Shown: one piece after another, positions 11,490 through 24,229 of the stretch | How the letters are laid out: every line of letters starts with the position of its first letter | Position numbering within the stretch: the stretch's first letter is position 1 | Source of the DNA: Viscum album | Lineage: Eukaryota > Streptophyta > Magnoliopsida > Santalales > Viscaceae | DNA length: 64,000 nucleotides | Assembly (NCBI GenBank): GCA_963277665.1 | Contig: OY728143.1 | Location: 1,118,292,110-1,118,356,109, forward strand | Direction of reading: 5' to 3' | Translations under genes and position numbers: made by a program | Notes under the pieces: generated by a model | What the model was told of the DNA's origin: nothing | What the model saw: only the letters and a program-made list of their open reading frames with translations | Databases searched by the model: none

Positions 11490-14400
11490 ACTGTTCAAGG
11501 TACCATTCTGATTGTATCATCTATATCTCCAGGTTTATTTGATATTGGTGCTTCAGTTTCCTTTATATCATCCCATCTTGTGAACCTACTAAACCTACCA
11601 ACTGAATTGTTATCTTTTTCCATGGAGTTGGTAACACCATTGGAGAAAAAGAGAGTGTGAAGCCTTAGGTGTCTGTTGTGCACGCTCTCTGTATCAAGAG
11701 TCAATATGGAGTGGGATTTCTTGGTCCTAGATATGGACTTGTTTTATATGATCCTCGACATGGACTAGATAGTGAACTTTCAAGCTCATATTGAATACTA
11801 TCGGTGATGGGTTAGTTTTATGGAACCTGATGGGAACCCCAAAGTATTTCATGGGGAATGGGATCCTCAATAGGGCTACACGGGACCTACACATCCTGAG
11901 TTAGGGAATCATTCTTATCAGTTATCGTTGCGCGCACTGGATGAAAAAAGTGGCACTTCTCGGAGTGGGTTATCTCTTACAGTGGGTGTGTTTCCCAACA
12001 CATTTCCATGTGATTTTTCAAGCATACACCCAGAGCGGGTTGTGGCGTTCTAGATTGAGATGGATATAGGAACACAACCAATATCTCTTCCCTCATATTT
12101 CATGACACCCACTGAATATAGGGAATTAAAGATAAAAATGGACTATTTGGAATCCAAAGGATTCATTTTATCGAGCGTCTCTCCATGGGCCACCCCAGTT
12201 TTATTCGTGAAGAAGGCCGATGGAAATCTCTGGTTGAACATTGATTACCGAAAATTGAATAAATTTACCCTAATAAATAAATAACCTTTGCTCTAGATTG
12301 ATGATTTGTTTGACCAGATGAATGGGGAAAGTGGTTCTACAAAATTGACTTGAGACCGGGTTACCAACAACTCGGGGTTAGAGAAGTAGACATTTTGAAG
12401 ATGGCTTTTCGGAGTAGGTATGGTCACTTAGAGTATCTGGTCATTCCTTTCGGATTGAAAAATGCTCCGGCAGTTTTCATGGAAATAATGAATAGGGTGT
12501 TCTACCAATATATCAACTCCTTTGTTGTGGTGTTTGTGGACAACATCCTGGTATGTTCTGGATCTAAGGAGGAACATGAGCATTACTTTTGGATAATTTT
12601 GGGTAGTTTTGAGGGATCACCACTTGTATGCCAAACATTCTAAGTGCATATTCTGGATCAGGGAAGTGACATTTATGGGGCATGTCATCTCAGAAAAATG
12701 GGTTTTAGTGGATCCTAAGATGATCAGTGCAGTTATGTCATGGGAATATCCAAGGAATGTGTTTGGGATGAGGATTATTCTTGGAATGGCATGTTATTAT
12801 AAGCGTTTTGTCTGAGATTTCTTTGGGCTTGCCTCCTCTATGACCACACTCACCTGGAAAGAGGTAAAGTTTGAATTGATATCACAGTGCCAAAAATCAT
12901 TTGAGGAGTTAAGGTGGTGGTTGAACACCACACCTGTGTAGATCTTACCAGATTCTGTGAATGGATATGTGGTTTATTATGATGCATCAGGTATGGGCGA
13001 TGGGTGTGTGCTCATTAAGGATAATCATGTGGTGGCTTATAGTTCTTTCCATCTCTGACCTCATGAGAAGAAATAACCAAATCACATCTTGGAGTTGGTA
13101 ACGGTGATGAATTCCCTAAATACTTGGCATCAATACCTATTTAGGGAGAAATTTGTGGTCAACTCTAACCACAAGATCATAGCTTACATCTTCTCACAGA
13201 ATGACCTAAACTTGAGGCAGCGTTGTTGGATTGAGTACTTGTAGGGGTTTGACGTTGATATTGTCTATACCCCAGTCAAGGGAAATGTGGTGGATGATTC
13301 CTTGAGTAAGAAATTACTAGTGCATGCTTTGAGTAATTCTAGTGATGAGTGGGCTTTGATGGGGTTCTTTTCCCAGATGCACTTGGAGAGGAGGGAGCAC
13401 AACTAAGGTACTTCTTTGGCTAGCATTAAGCTGACTCCCAATCTTCTAAAGTTAATTATGTGGGAGCATCCAGGTGATGAGCTTTTTCACCAATCTATTC
13501 AGTTCCATTGTTTTGGGGAGACTCCATTTGATTGGTCTTTGTCTCTTAAGATGATCTTTTGCTTCAAGGGCCATGTGGTGGTTTTGTTGTCTCTGCAGAA
13601 GGTGGTGATGTAGGATAGCCACCAGTCTTTGTGGGTCATCCATCCTGGTACTACGAAGATGTATTATGATGTTGATCGCTAGTTTAGGTGGCCAGGTATG
13701 GGATGGAACATAGCCCACATTGTATCAAGATGCTACACTTGTCAGCAGGTGAAATCAGAGCATCATAGACCATCTGGTTTGCTTCATCCCATACCCATTC
13801 CTACCTTGAAGTGGGAAAAGGCCACCATGGAATTCATTGTTGGCTTGCCTTGTACACCACGGGTATGGAACACTATTTGAGTAGTGATTGATCATTTGAA
13901 AAAGTCAGATCAATTTATCCACATTAGAGATACAGAGAAGGTGGATGAGCTGGGTCGTTTGTATATTCAGGAGGTAGTCAGACTTCATGGGGTGCCGTTA
14001 GTGGTCGTTTCTGATAGGGACCCCCACTTTACCTCTCGGTTTTGGGGAGGGATTTATAAGGAATTTTGGTCATAGATTATGATGAGCATGACATACCATC
14101 CTTAAATAGATGGCCAGACAGAGTGGGTGAATCAAATTTGGGAGGAAATGCATCGTGCATGTGTATTGGATTTCAGAGGTTCATGGGATAACCATTTGGG
14201 ATTGGTTGATTTTTCTTATAATAACAATTAAAAATAATCTATTATGATGGAACCCTTTGAGGATCTCTACGGTCGGCCTTGTCGGTCTCCATTGTTTTTG
14301 GGTGAGGTAGTCAAAACCTCACTTTTGGGATCAAGCCTTGTTCAAGAGACGTCTAAGAAGGTCTTGTTGATTAAAAAATGGTTTTTTATAGCTCAGATTC

Positions 14401-14865
14401 TACATAATATTATACAGATCAGAGGTGTTAGGATTTTGAGTTTTCAGTGAGTGATAGGGTGTTCTTGAAGGTGTCCCCTTGCATGGGTCACTACCAATTG
14501 GGAAAGGATGGGAAGCTAACACCGAGGTATGTTGGGCCTTTTAATATTACTAAGTTGATTGGCATAGTGGATTATAGGTTATATTTTACTTATAAGTGGA
14601 TTTTGATTCACAACATATTTCATTTATCCCAACTGAAAATGTACAATCATGATCCGTCACATGGGTTGAATTGGGAGGAGTTGGAGATTGAGCCCGACTT
14701 ATCAATTTTTGACCAGCCAGTGCAGATATTGGATTCTCAAGAAAAGGTGATTCTTCGAAATACATTCCTTTGATTCACATTCTTTGGAAGCATGGAAATG
14801 ACAAGCATGAGACATATAAGCAATGGTCAGGGGTTGTGTATAAGTATCCATTTCTATTCACTGAT
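11490..14865 (+). pseudogene. pol: pol of element A (PR-RT-RNaseH-IN-chromodomain, degenerate)
   Basis: The protease has FDIGASVSFISS near 11535, where the family has DSGAS. RT runs from about 12060 to 12840, with [15 protein letters not shown], a YRKLNKFT block and YGHLEYLVIPFGLKNAP. Its active-site box reads FVDNILVC near 12535, so the second Asp of the YxDD motif is Asn. An RNaseH reading (YYDASGMG) starts near 12978. Integrase has H2C2-like residues at 13620-13760 (IHPGTTKMYYD, CYTCQQVK). The first catalytic position near 13833 reads MEFIVGLP where the family has MDF, and [13 protein letters not shown] is near 14010. A chromodomain-like end (PVQILDSQEKV, then IPLIHILWKH in another frame) lies at 14715-14850. 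Stops and frameshifts are frequent. Confidence 0.85.
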
Positions 14866-14905
14866 CAGGCTTTGAGTTGACTTTCCGAGGGAGGAAAGTA
14901 TTCAT

Positions 14906-14916
14906 GGTGGGAAGAA
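14906..14916 (+). other. Polypurine tract of element A
   Basis: GGTGGGAAGAA ends next to the 3' LTR start at 14918, the usual place for the plus-strand primer. Confidence 0.7.
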
Positions 14917-14917
14917 T

Positions 14918-17495
14918 TTTCGCACCTGAAGGTCACGTAGGGTATGTTATAATTTTTATTTTTATTTCATAATTTATCTACATTTTTTAAAATAAATTAT
15001 TGGAATGTGGTCCGAGCCTGACATGATTTGCACTCTTGTTCTAAGTTGATGAAAATAAAATTATTATAGTTTTTATTATTACTTACATAATTAATACCTA
15101 AATCTAGTATTAAATATTAACTTATAAGATTATTACCCTTTTTTTATTATTGTTTACCACATTAATATATATTATCAATTTTATTTAATTTTTTTACTGG
15201 TTTTTATTTTTTAATGTTTTATATTTTACTTTTTATTTATTTATTTATTCAATTTTTACCCATTCTTTTCTATTTATTTTTTTCACCCACACTATCCCTC
15301 CTCACGGTGCACTGTTCATCCACTTATCCTCCTCGTTCGCACACAAGAAGCTCTCCCTAACCCTAGGCGCAACATCTCCCAACACCCCACTCTCTTGCCA
15401 GCCCAGTTGGATTTCACCTCAGCCAAATCACGCATGTACCAGCCGACTCTCCCTCGTCTAGCAGGCCGCACACAACCTCCCCGGTTTTGGTGGAAAACCC
15501 ACGTGCAACCTTCCTCTGTTTGGATGAGTATCTAATAGTCTCCCCACCCTCTTCTAGAAATCTGCGTGCAATATTCTTGGTTCAGCTAAAAACCCATATC
15601 CCCCTTGTTTTTTTCATCTAAACTTCTGACAACTCCCTCTTTTCTGGCACCACACTCCTCTGGATACCTCTATTGAGCTCCGAACAGCCTCTCAGACTCC
15701 ACCCCATAGATGTAGAGTGCCTAGAATATTCTTTTTTTCATTTTGGTGGTGTTGGGGTTAGGGTTTATATTGTGTTTTCACCCAACTTTGTTGGAATTGT
15801 TTGATACCTTGTTTTAGGGTTTATTTGTTCTACTTGCGGTGCGTGTGGCATGCAGTGGAAGGTTGCAAATTATTTCTCGAAACGTGCTACACACCGGTTG
15901 GTGGTTCCACATGTAAGTATTATCTGATTAATTATGTTACTTGTTTAATTTATTTATTAAATTTATTAATTAGTTTTAAAGTGCATATTTATTTTTTTGT
16001 TTTCAACCTATAGTGTATTTTCACTGTGGGTAGTGCTTTTGTGATTTTTTTTAGTGTTTGTTAAAATTATTCAGTTTGTTTGTTAGTATGAATAGGATCC
16101 ATGGATGGTGTTTTGTGGTGGTTTCAAAATGAGTCTGGTTATAAATAGGGGGTTTCACATGGGTTTGAGAACCTTGAGATGTGCACCACATTTTTGAAAT
16201 AATGTTTAATAAAATTTTCTACTATTAAATAGTTGTTGTATAGTCTTTAAAAAAATTATAACTGTTTATTTGACTGTGTGAGTATTGTAGGTTGAGATTT
16301 GGAAAATATTTGGTGTGTGTAATGTTTCCAAATGTGTTTTTGTGTGTCTGAAATTGTGGTGCAGAATTTAGATAATACTTTGGTGTTTTTTTTATTTGAC
16401 CTTAACAAGCATGCGATCTTGGAACTTTTGAGCACAAACGGGAATTCTGGGTACTAGGTGGGTTGATTAGATCTAGTGTTCTAGTGATATGGGAGTGGCT
16501 TTGGCCCAGCTTCACTTAGTTGGTTTGACAATTTAAAAACTAACTAAACATTAAATGAAGATTGGAGACCACTAGGTTATGGATGTTTTTTTTCTACTAG
16601 TGGATCGTGAATGAGAATGTATATTGTTGTGTTTCCTAATTCCTTTTCTCATTGAGACATGATGTTCTAGGGTCCAAATCATTCTTTCTTTTCATAGTCC
16701 CTATAAGGCCGGTCCAACTTTGGTGCTCCTGGGATACATCACGCCCACTTTCGCCATATAGTGTGGCTTTTGTGTGGCATGAATATAATTGTGTTCTATT
16801 GTTGAAAGTGAATGTGTTTTACATTTAAAGAGGTAAAAGTGTTTTTATTTACCAATGAGTAAAAGAGTTTTTATTCTTAAAAACCTTATTTCCATTACTG
16901 TTATTTTTATTGAAACTGTTTCCATTATAATTGTTGAAATAGTCATTTGTTTTCCTTTGTTAATCATGAAACCTCGTTATCATTTAATCATTATATGTGG
17001 AATTGTTTTCCATTGTGGCATAATACTAAGAGATTTATCACACCATACTTACACCCATGGGTGTAATTAGATTTGGTCATGTTAGATGCAGGTAAATGTA
17101 AGGTGTTTAGAAGTGGTGGTTCAAGTTATTAGCGGGATACTGTCTACGGCGTTGTGGAGAAGGCTTGAGGGGCGTTCCCTCTTACCAGGTAGAGGTTTCT
17201 GTATTGGTTTTTGGTCACCCTATCAAGTGGTAGCTCTTGATTGGTTTTCAGTTCAAACATGGAACTCAAATTTTGGTTTTTTGTTAAATACATGTTTGGT
17301 TTTGACTTTAATCTTTGTTTTATTTTATATTTTTGGATGATTTATTTACATTTTTTTCTGGGTAAAATTTTTCCATGTATTATTTTTATACCCAGACACT
17401 TGTGCCAGCCTGTTGGGATCGGGAATGCACTTCAGTTCCTACCACAAATAAGGTCATGCATCAGTTTGGATGTTGACCCGACTTGGTTCATGATA
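14918..17495 (+). mobile_element. 3' LTR of element A
   Basis: It matches 7358-9935 throughout, for example TCACGTA.GGTATGTT at the start and GACC.GACTTGGTT near the end. The first bases are TTTCGCAC where the 5' LTR has TGTCGCAC, so the terminal TG has been lost here. Divergence between the two copies is clearly more than a few percent by eye. Confidence 0.8.
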
Positions 17496-17500
17496 GATCT
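17496..17500. repeat. Target-site duplication, right copy (element A)
   Basis: GATCT, against GAACT at 7353-7357 (4/5). Confidence 0.5.
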
Positions 17501-19197
17501 ATTCCTAGATACCACTTCATAAAGGAAGGGAAATATAATGAAATCCCATGATGTTCACTTCACTTGAAGAATTGGAAAATCTCAACATCTACTAAAGGTA
17601 TGAAATATTGATGTTCTGCACAAAAAACCAACACCTTTCTCATGAACATAGTACATTGAAACCATGGTAGTTATGGACCCCAAAAATAACTGGACTATGA
17701 AAACACACTAAACACACTGAATTATATAAGAACAATAATCATAAAGGAAAGAAATTGTGGACCCTTATTTATTATGTGGTTTTTATTTTCAACCTATATT
17801 AATATGATAATACTAAAATATAATTTCTCAATAGGTATATTGATTATAACTCTTGGTTTAATGGAAAAATAAATCTGTATAAATAAGTAATCAATAAAAA
17901 CATCACCATTTGGCCCTACTCTCATTTATATAAGTGTTCCTAACTGGTTATCCAATTTCACCAACCACCAACTATCAAAGTGGTGCTTCTATTTCCAAAA
18001 TTAACCAATACTAGGCTTTAACCAACATTTATTTGACCAATTACTTTTAGTATAGTATTACCATGACACCATGAAAAAATTGGCCTTAGGACACCTAAAA
18101 TTACACTAAACAGAACCATCCAAGCCCCATACAATGAACTCCTTTTGATCAAACATTCAACGCATTCACAATCCACAACCACAGGAGGAAATTAAAAAAA
18201 TTTGACAAATATGAAGAACATCAATTGGATCAAATAAAAATTATACATGTCCCAAATATGATGTACACTACATATACTATTGGTTGTATATAGATTAGTA
18301 TGTGTTGAATTTAAGCATACATGGTGTATAATGTAGATAAAATATGTGTAGTTCTATGTATAAGAACCATGAATTATAAAAACAATGTTTGGCCACATGA
18401 CACACATTAATTTTTATTTTGTGTACTCCATCTACACGTCATTTATGTTGGTTTAATGTAGAAATTATTTTTTATATTTTTATTTTAATTAAAAGATATG
18501 ATTATAAAATATAGGAGCCATGTGTGAGATGGAATGAATTAGATGGTGTTTACATTGGTTATATGGTGTGTAATTCTTTCTATCCAATCATTTAGCTTAC
18601 TCAATGGTAAATTGATGTGTATTGCACATGTATATTAATGCATTACAAAGAATTTACATGGTGTTAATGTTATATAATTATGTTAGAATGTGATACATGT
18701 TTTGATATCCCTTACATGGTGTGTAATGAATACACACAACATACTTTGACAACATTGTTTACACAAAAATCAAGGGTAAACTATATAGGACATCGTAGTG
18801 GGTACATTACAACGTGACAAGTAACCTGGAAAAACTGTGCAATGGTTGATAGATTTAAAGTGGTGGGTAATTAAAAAATTATGTTTTATGGAAACCACAT
18901 GTGTGTCACAATTTACATAACACATAACCTTGGTGGTTTAATACACTAAATGACATGTACTTTTAAGTTACATGCCATGTAACTTTTTCTAGTGTGTATA
19001 ATCTCTAGTGCGTCCAGATGTTATATTTCAATCTTAATTAACTTGTTAATAATCTTTTACTAATCATATGAAGGTGAAAAATGCATAAAATAAAATTTCC
19101 AATAAAATAACGAATAAACTAGAAATAAAAAAAAACTCAAAAGGTGTATTTTTATCAATGATTATTGAGAAATTATAAATTAATACATGAAAAATTT
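17501..19197. other. AT-rich region with scattered ACATGGTGTGTA motifs
   Basis: No gene or complete element is visible. From about 18310 to 18990 there are repeated ACATGGTGTGTAA-like words (near 18317, 18560, 18656 and 18712) and a perfect palindrome, GTTACATGCCATGTAAC, near 18963-18979. These resemble the palindromes in element G's U3, so this may be a worn U3 of a G-type LTR. I found no LTR ends to prove it. Confidence 0.4.
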
Positions 19198-19206
19198 AAT
19201 ACCACT

Positions 19207-20113
19207 TGTTGGTTTTGGGTGCAGAGAAAGATGGTTGGATTCATGACTGATTTTTTATTGAATTAAATGGTTAATAAACAAGAACATAACCATATTCATA
19301 TTTGAAAAATAAATTATATGAACCCTAATAAAGAAATCATGAAACCATGAAGATATGATTATTCACATATAATTTTGAACTAATTCATTTAAGAGGAATT
19401 AAATTTACCTTAGTTTCAATATTCATTGTCAAATTGGTTGACCATTCATGGTTTGTTATCATTTAATTGTAGTATAAAAACTTTAATACCTCTTATAGTG
19501 AACTAAATATGCTCTGTGAGCCTTTACAAATTTCTATAGAATAACCCATTATTATCACAATTGATTCTTACAAATTCTGTGATTCGGTATTGATCACACT
19601 AGGAAACCATTCGATACATGAAGGATTTTACTACTTCTCTTGTGAACTTGAGATAGAGGTGAGAGATCGATTTTATCCAACCTTGAGTATGTTCTTGATA
19701 TTGATCTCTATAAGGTTGATAAAATTCTTTGTATTGATCCATTTTTAAAAACGGTTATCTCCTATAAGAAAATGATATATTATTGTTTATAAAGATATGA
19801 AATGGACTATATAATTGCATATATGTTGTTTACATGTCTATTAATCTTTATCCAACCCCAAATTGAATAATAATGAAATTATTATTATTATTCTATCTAT
19901 GCACACATAACTCACAAGTTAATAAAAATCACTTACTAAAAAAATAAATAGTTATTAATTTTCTTGGATGTTATTTAATATAACTATTAAAATGGTGGAG
20001 TTCATAACCCAATACTCAAGGTACCTCCCAAGGGAGGAGTTGGTGTTTATTTATTGGGAATAATAAAATAAAATAAAATAAAATATTTGATTTCATACTT
20101 AAATTCTATTACA
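19207..20113 (-). mobile_element. Possible copia-type LTR, minus strand
   Basis: The left end reads TGTTGG, preceded after two bases by AATACCA (19198-19204), a partial initiator-Met primer site on the minus strand. The right end reads TTACA on the plus strand (TGTAA on the minus), directly followed at 20114-20123 by a polypurine tract that reads TTGAGGGGGA on the minus strand, a form common in copia elements. The LTR would be 907 bp. No second copy is in the window, and no clear copia pol reading lies next to it. Confidence 0.4.
20063..20094. repeat. (AAAAT)n microsatellite
   Basis: Repeated AATAAA/ATAAA units within the possible copia-type LTR. Confidence 0.75.
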
Positions 20114-20126
20114 TCCCCCTCAAGCT

Positions 20127-20513
20127 ATGTGTACCTAACTTGGATACCAAATTAAGGAAAACAAAAATGTATTCATTCTCTAAAAATCATAACTCCCCTT
20201 CATGTAAGGAATACTGAATTTTTGTATATAAAAAAAAGAAAATAAAATCCACCTCGGTTTTTCACCATTAAGATGAAGTAGATGAATGATAATACTAAAA
20301 ATGTTATGTCATATAAGAAATTGTTCCCATCATGTAGAACCAGTAGAAATATATGTAAAAAATAATACACCATAAGGAATATTTTATTCATTACATAACA
20401 TAAATAAAAATTTCAAGTGAATCTAGACATTTAGGAATAACATGTGATGGCTCACTTTTCATATTTCTTGTAGGAATAACTAGATCATATCAATTCATAT
20501 AAGAAATGTGACA
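20127..20513. other. Short AT-rich stretch without recognised content
   Basis: It lies between the possible copia-type polypurine tract and the primer-site-like word at 20514-20522. A 63-codon minus-strand ORF at 20200-20391 has no recognisable domain and is rich in Phe, Leu and Tyr, as expected from AT-rich DNA. Confidence 0.4.
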
Positions 20514-20522
20514 TCTGATACC
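20514..20522 (-). other. Primer-binding-site-like word next to the element D LTR
   Basis: TCTGATACC on the plus strand reads GGTATCAGA on the minus strand, a nine-base match to the initiator-Met primer-site core. It sits a few bases left of the LTR that B interrupts. A 3' LTR should have no primer site outside it, so this is either chance or the start of a second element. Confidence 0.5.
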
Positions 20523-20528
20523 TTATTC

Positions 20529-20551
20529 TATTATAAGTAAAATAATCCGGT
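20529..20551 (-). mobile_element. Outer end of the element D LTR, left of insertion B
   Basis: This short piece continues at 32701, because B sits here with an exact CCGGT duplication. The rejoined region matches the LTR end of G around CCTGGTTCGCCAC (near 943). The exact outer end is uncertain by several bases, and some 25 bases present in G are missing. Confidence 0.55.
20547..20551. repeat. Target-site duplication, left copy (element B)
   Basis: CCGGT, identical to 32696-32700. Confidence 0.95.
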
Positions 20552-21920
20552 TGTAACACCCCAAGCTTCTATAGTACGCTTTTCTTTGAATAATGCAATA
20601 ACATGTGTTGTACGCAACATCGAGTTCTAACACACTACAACCAATCAAACTAGAAGTTATGAAGAGTAATACCAACTTTTTGAAATTTATAAATTTTATT
20701 TTTCAAAATGGACTTCATTTTTGGATTCAGAATATCGAAATTATCCTAGGGTGATTTTTTGGTTTTTTTCTGAAAAACTTCATTTTTTTTGAATAGTGAA
20801 ACCACTAAGTGGTAGTAAAAAAAACAGAATTTTTCATAAAACTTAATTTTACCACTTATGTGAGTGGAATTTCGAAAATCCGAGAGACATGGTTAATATC
20901 AAGGAGTAAAATGTGGTTTAATGAGATGAAAATAATTTTTGGTGAATAGTAACTTTTTACTTTTATTTACCATGGTTAAAAGTAAATAGGGTAATTAAGG
21001 GTAAAAATGACATTAATATTACCCTAAAACATGTCCTAATTATATTGGACAACTGTATCTCGACCAAAAACAACCTTAGGAATAAAATATTATCATTTAG
21101 GTCCACTTGGATTTGATTTGGACATTCATTATTATTTAATTCAAAGAAGAGTTAAAAAAGCTAAAATCAAAGTTTATTTACTAAAACATTTTTAATATAG
21201 GGTTAAAAATAAGATAAATTAGATTATAAATATTCATTAGAAATATAAAAAGAATTACTACATAAGGATATTTTATTTACAATTTTTAGACATTAAATAA
21301 TTTAATTTATTTATGACACAATGATGATGTAGTGATTACCATAATAGTGAAAAATTAAAATAATTGATATTAGAAGTACTTAGATAAATATATTTTGAGA
21401 CTTTTTTTTAATTAAACTAATTTTCTAAGTTAATATGACATGTTAGGAATGATTTAATTAACTTTTTTTTGAAGTAATCATTCTGTTATGATTTTCACAA
21501 AAATCAATTTTCCAAATAGTGTCAAAAATAACATAAAGGAGTTTTTAAAAAAATATTATATTATTAATTGATATTCAATTCCTAAAAATCTAAGGATCGG
21601 CCAAGAGACTTATATCATGATAGGTGTATCATTAATGTACCACTTGGGGGTCTCTTTTAGGTATATAGTAAGTTTACTAACTATATAATATAAAAATACA
21701 AAGTTACACGGTAAGTGTCAAACTAATTAACTAAGAGTTAAAAATAAAAGATAAGGTTAATATAATGACCCAAACCTGTCTAAATTATATTGTTTGAGTG
21801 GTTTTCGACCCATCCCCACCTTAGACTTTAAATAATCTACTTTGGAGCCATTATAAACAGAATATAAATTTATTATAAAATATCATTTCTAGCTTTTCCA
21901 AAGGTGCCCCTCACCCCTCT

Positions 21921-21930
21921 TATAAAAGGG
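21921..21930 (+). promoter_or_regulatory. TATA box in 5' LTR of element B
   Basis: TATAAAAGGG follows a C-rich block and precedes CACATTAATTCACACC, so transcription of the element most likely starts shortly downstream. The same arrangement occurs in the 3' LTR (30502) and in element C. Confidence 0.75.
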
Positions 21931-22271
21931 CAGTCCACCTTCACATTAATTCACACCTTAGAAGCCTTTTGGTTCAGCCAAACCCTACCCAGATACTCTC
22001 TCAACTTCCCTCACTACAACCTAGAGGCATTAGTATGATCAGAAAACCAACCTAAGGAGCCCTTTTGATCAAATCAAAAGGAAGAACCCGAAGAAGAGGT
22101 AATGTTTTCACCACCATTTTTCAAATTCATTTCTTCTTCAACTTATTCTTTATTTGATATTAACATTCTAAAATAATAAATCCATTATCTCCTATATAAT
22201 TTAATATTATTATAAATATGTTACAACCATATTCAGTATTCTATCCATCCTTTGAATGACATTTTACCATA

Positions 22272-22500
22272 CGTGCGTACGTACGGCTTACCGTATCCAT
22301 GTCGTGGTGTAATTGTTATTCAATATATTATTTTTTGGATGGGTATAATAATGATTTGTAATTCATGTAAATAATAAATATAACATGATAATGATTCTGT
22401 ATATATGATATACCATCCAATTATAAATTATTTTAATATCAAAAGAATGATATTGTCGCTCGTGCGTACGTACGGACTACCGTCTCGACGAACGCAATGA
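22272..22500. repeat. Two CpG-rich CGTGCGTACGTACGG motifs, 189 bp apart (B 5' LTR)
   Basis: Both copies continue into a CGGCTTACCGT / CGGACTACCGTCTCGACGAA block. They are conspicuous CpG-rich islands in AT-rich DNA. The core CGTACGTACG is self-complementary. Related blocks occur at similar spacing in the LTRs of element C. Confidence 0.8.
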
Positions 22501-24123
22501 GATTCATTCTCCATCGTATCCATTCAAGTATAATTATCATTTGATGATTTAAAAATAAGGTTTAAGGACATGATATAATTCTGGTTATGAATAAGATACA
22601 AACTATCCATGAAAAACATGGCTTACGTAACAAAACATATAAAATAAAACGAGTAAGTTAACACCCGAAACGACGATAATACTAAGATATTATTAACAAA
22701 TCAATGTTAAAAGATCATATATGATAACAGAATAATGTATATGATTCTTTCATAATTTAATAACAATTATTTCACAATTATACAGGAGTTTAACCTACCC
22801 CCATCTAAAGAAAAGTACAAGGTAAGGGTTTATTTCACAATATCTTCATTATCTGAGGTTGTTTATACGTAACAATCTACTGGGACTTCTTTATCATCCA
22901 CATCCATGTTTCATAAAAATGTATTTCAAAACATTTTTTAACTATTTACTAGAATATTGGATAAAGTCATTTATACCCTTGTTGACTTTTTTATGTGGTT
23001 TATAAAGGAATCTTTCCGTCGTTTTCCAAACAAGATCCTTTTTAACCTTTTCGACAGAATTAAGGTATGAATGTTTTTTTAACTTATACGGCGGGTGCGG
23101 CAATTTTTCCACCGTTATAAAATCTTCAAAGCATCCCTTACAATCTAATAAGAAAATTTTCAAATTAAATGTTTTATTTTATAATTATGTGACTCTTAAA
23201 TAATTTCAAAATAGGAAGAGATATTTCTCTAAAAAGAGTTTTTATTTCATCTATGTCAACATCCTTTGATGGATTTTAAGTTTATTTGGAGTTGATTTAT
23301 TATGATACAAAACTTCTATATTGTATTTATGGTTTTGTGATATTTTTGACTATGGATGTGTTATTTTTATACCATTCATGGTTTATGAAGAAACTATTGA
23401 CATTTCGTATGCTAGTTTTAATACGAATGTTTATGTTATGTTTAAACCTATTCATATGAAGAATGCATTGGACCTAATAAGTGACGGGTGGAGACTGCTA
23501 TAGCTCCTCGATGCATCGGTAGGTCTAATGAGACAAACTAGTGTCTTGGCACAAGGCCTTGACAAAATCTTATTTGTAGTCTTGGCACGAGGCCTTGGCT
23601 ATGTGGTTATGATAGTCTGGCATTATGGATTCCATCATTATGAAAGTGGTTATTGATATTGCATGTGATAATTTGATTAGTAGAATATCCATGTGAATAA
23701 TTAAATGAAATTATTTCATTTTATTTTTTCCATACTATGTTGAAGTTCAGGTTTAAAAGGCTTTTGTTTTAGTTATACATTGCCTTAAATGTTTATTCTT
23801 ATTTATGAAAGTTTCCGCTATATTGCTATCCTTACTGGGCATTTGAGCTCAGCCCTTTTCTATGTTTTATTTTTCCCAGGATGTGAAGAAGTAAATTATG
23901 ATAGACCTACAGGGACAGTATGAGGGGATAAGAGTGTGGACTATGGAGACTATGTTGTTGTAGTTTTAATTTTGATGATGTAATGTAATACTTTATGAAT
24001 ATATCTAGTGTTTCCAAGGCTACTAAACTAATCGGTCTTTTGAGATTTGATCTCTCTTGTGATCATGCCAATGTTATGTAATAATGCACCGACTCTGGGT
24101 AACTGGGGTTGGGGCGTTATAGT

Positions 24124-24134
24124 TTGTATCAGAG
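24124..24134 (+). other. Primer-binding site of element B
   Basis: TTGTATCAGAG, one mismatch from TGGTATCAGAG, lies two bases after the 5' LTR. Confidence 0.85.
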
Positions 24135-24229
24135 GAAGTTTAGTACAGACCTTGGAAGCTAGATTTAGATAATCTCTGATTAGAGCACATAGATTTAAGA
24201 TGTGCTTTGAGGATTAATACAGAAGAACT

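Larger units (their letters stand above)
7358..17495 (+). mobile_element. Element A: full-length, inactive Ty3/gypsy chromovirus (Tekay-like)
   Basis: A complete element of about 10.1 kb: 5' LTR, primer site, gag, pol with PR-RT-RNaseH-IN, a C-terminal chromodomain-like reading, polypurine tract and 3' LTR. The chromodomain and 2.6-kb LTRs fit the Tekay/Del lineage. Both LTRs come out at 2,578 bp with the ends chosen here, but they differ by many substitutions and small indels, so this is an old insertion. The duplication GAACT/GATCT has one mismatch. All coding parts carry stops and frame breaks, so it cannot move by itself. Confidence 0.85.
20552..24121 (+). mobile_element. 5' LTR of element B (3,570 bp)
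   Basis: It starts TGTAACACCCC and ends GTTATA, and is matched along its length by 29135-32695. U3 is AT-rich. A TATA box lies at 21921. Downstream are two CGTGCGTACGTACGG motifs 189 bases apart (22272, 22461). R/U5 contains two copies of GTCTTGGCACGAGGCCTTG-like text near 23541 and 23580. Confidence 0.95.

Noticed and set aside
22261..22500. Repeated CGTACG blocks as a CRISPR-like array
   Set aside because: There are only two units per LTR, no uniform repeat-spacer structure, and the context is a plant retrotransposon.
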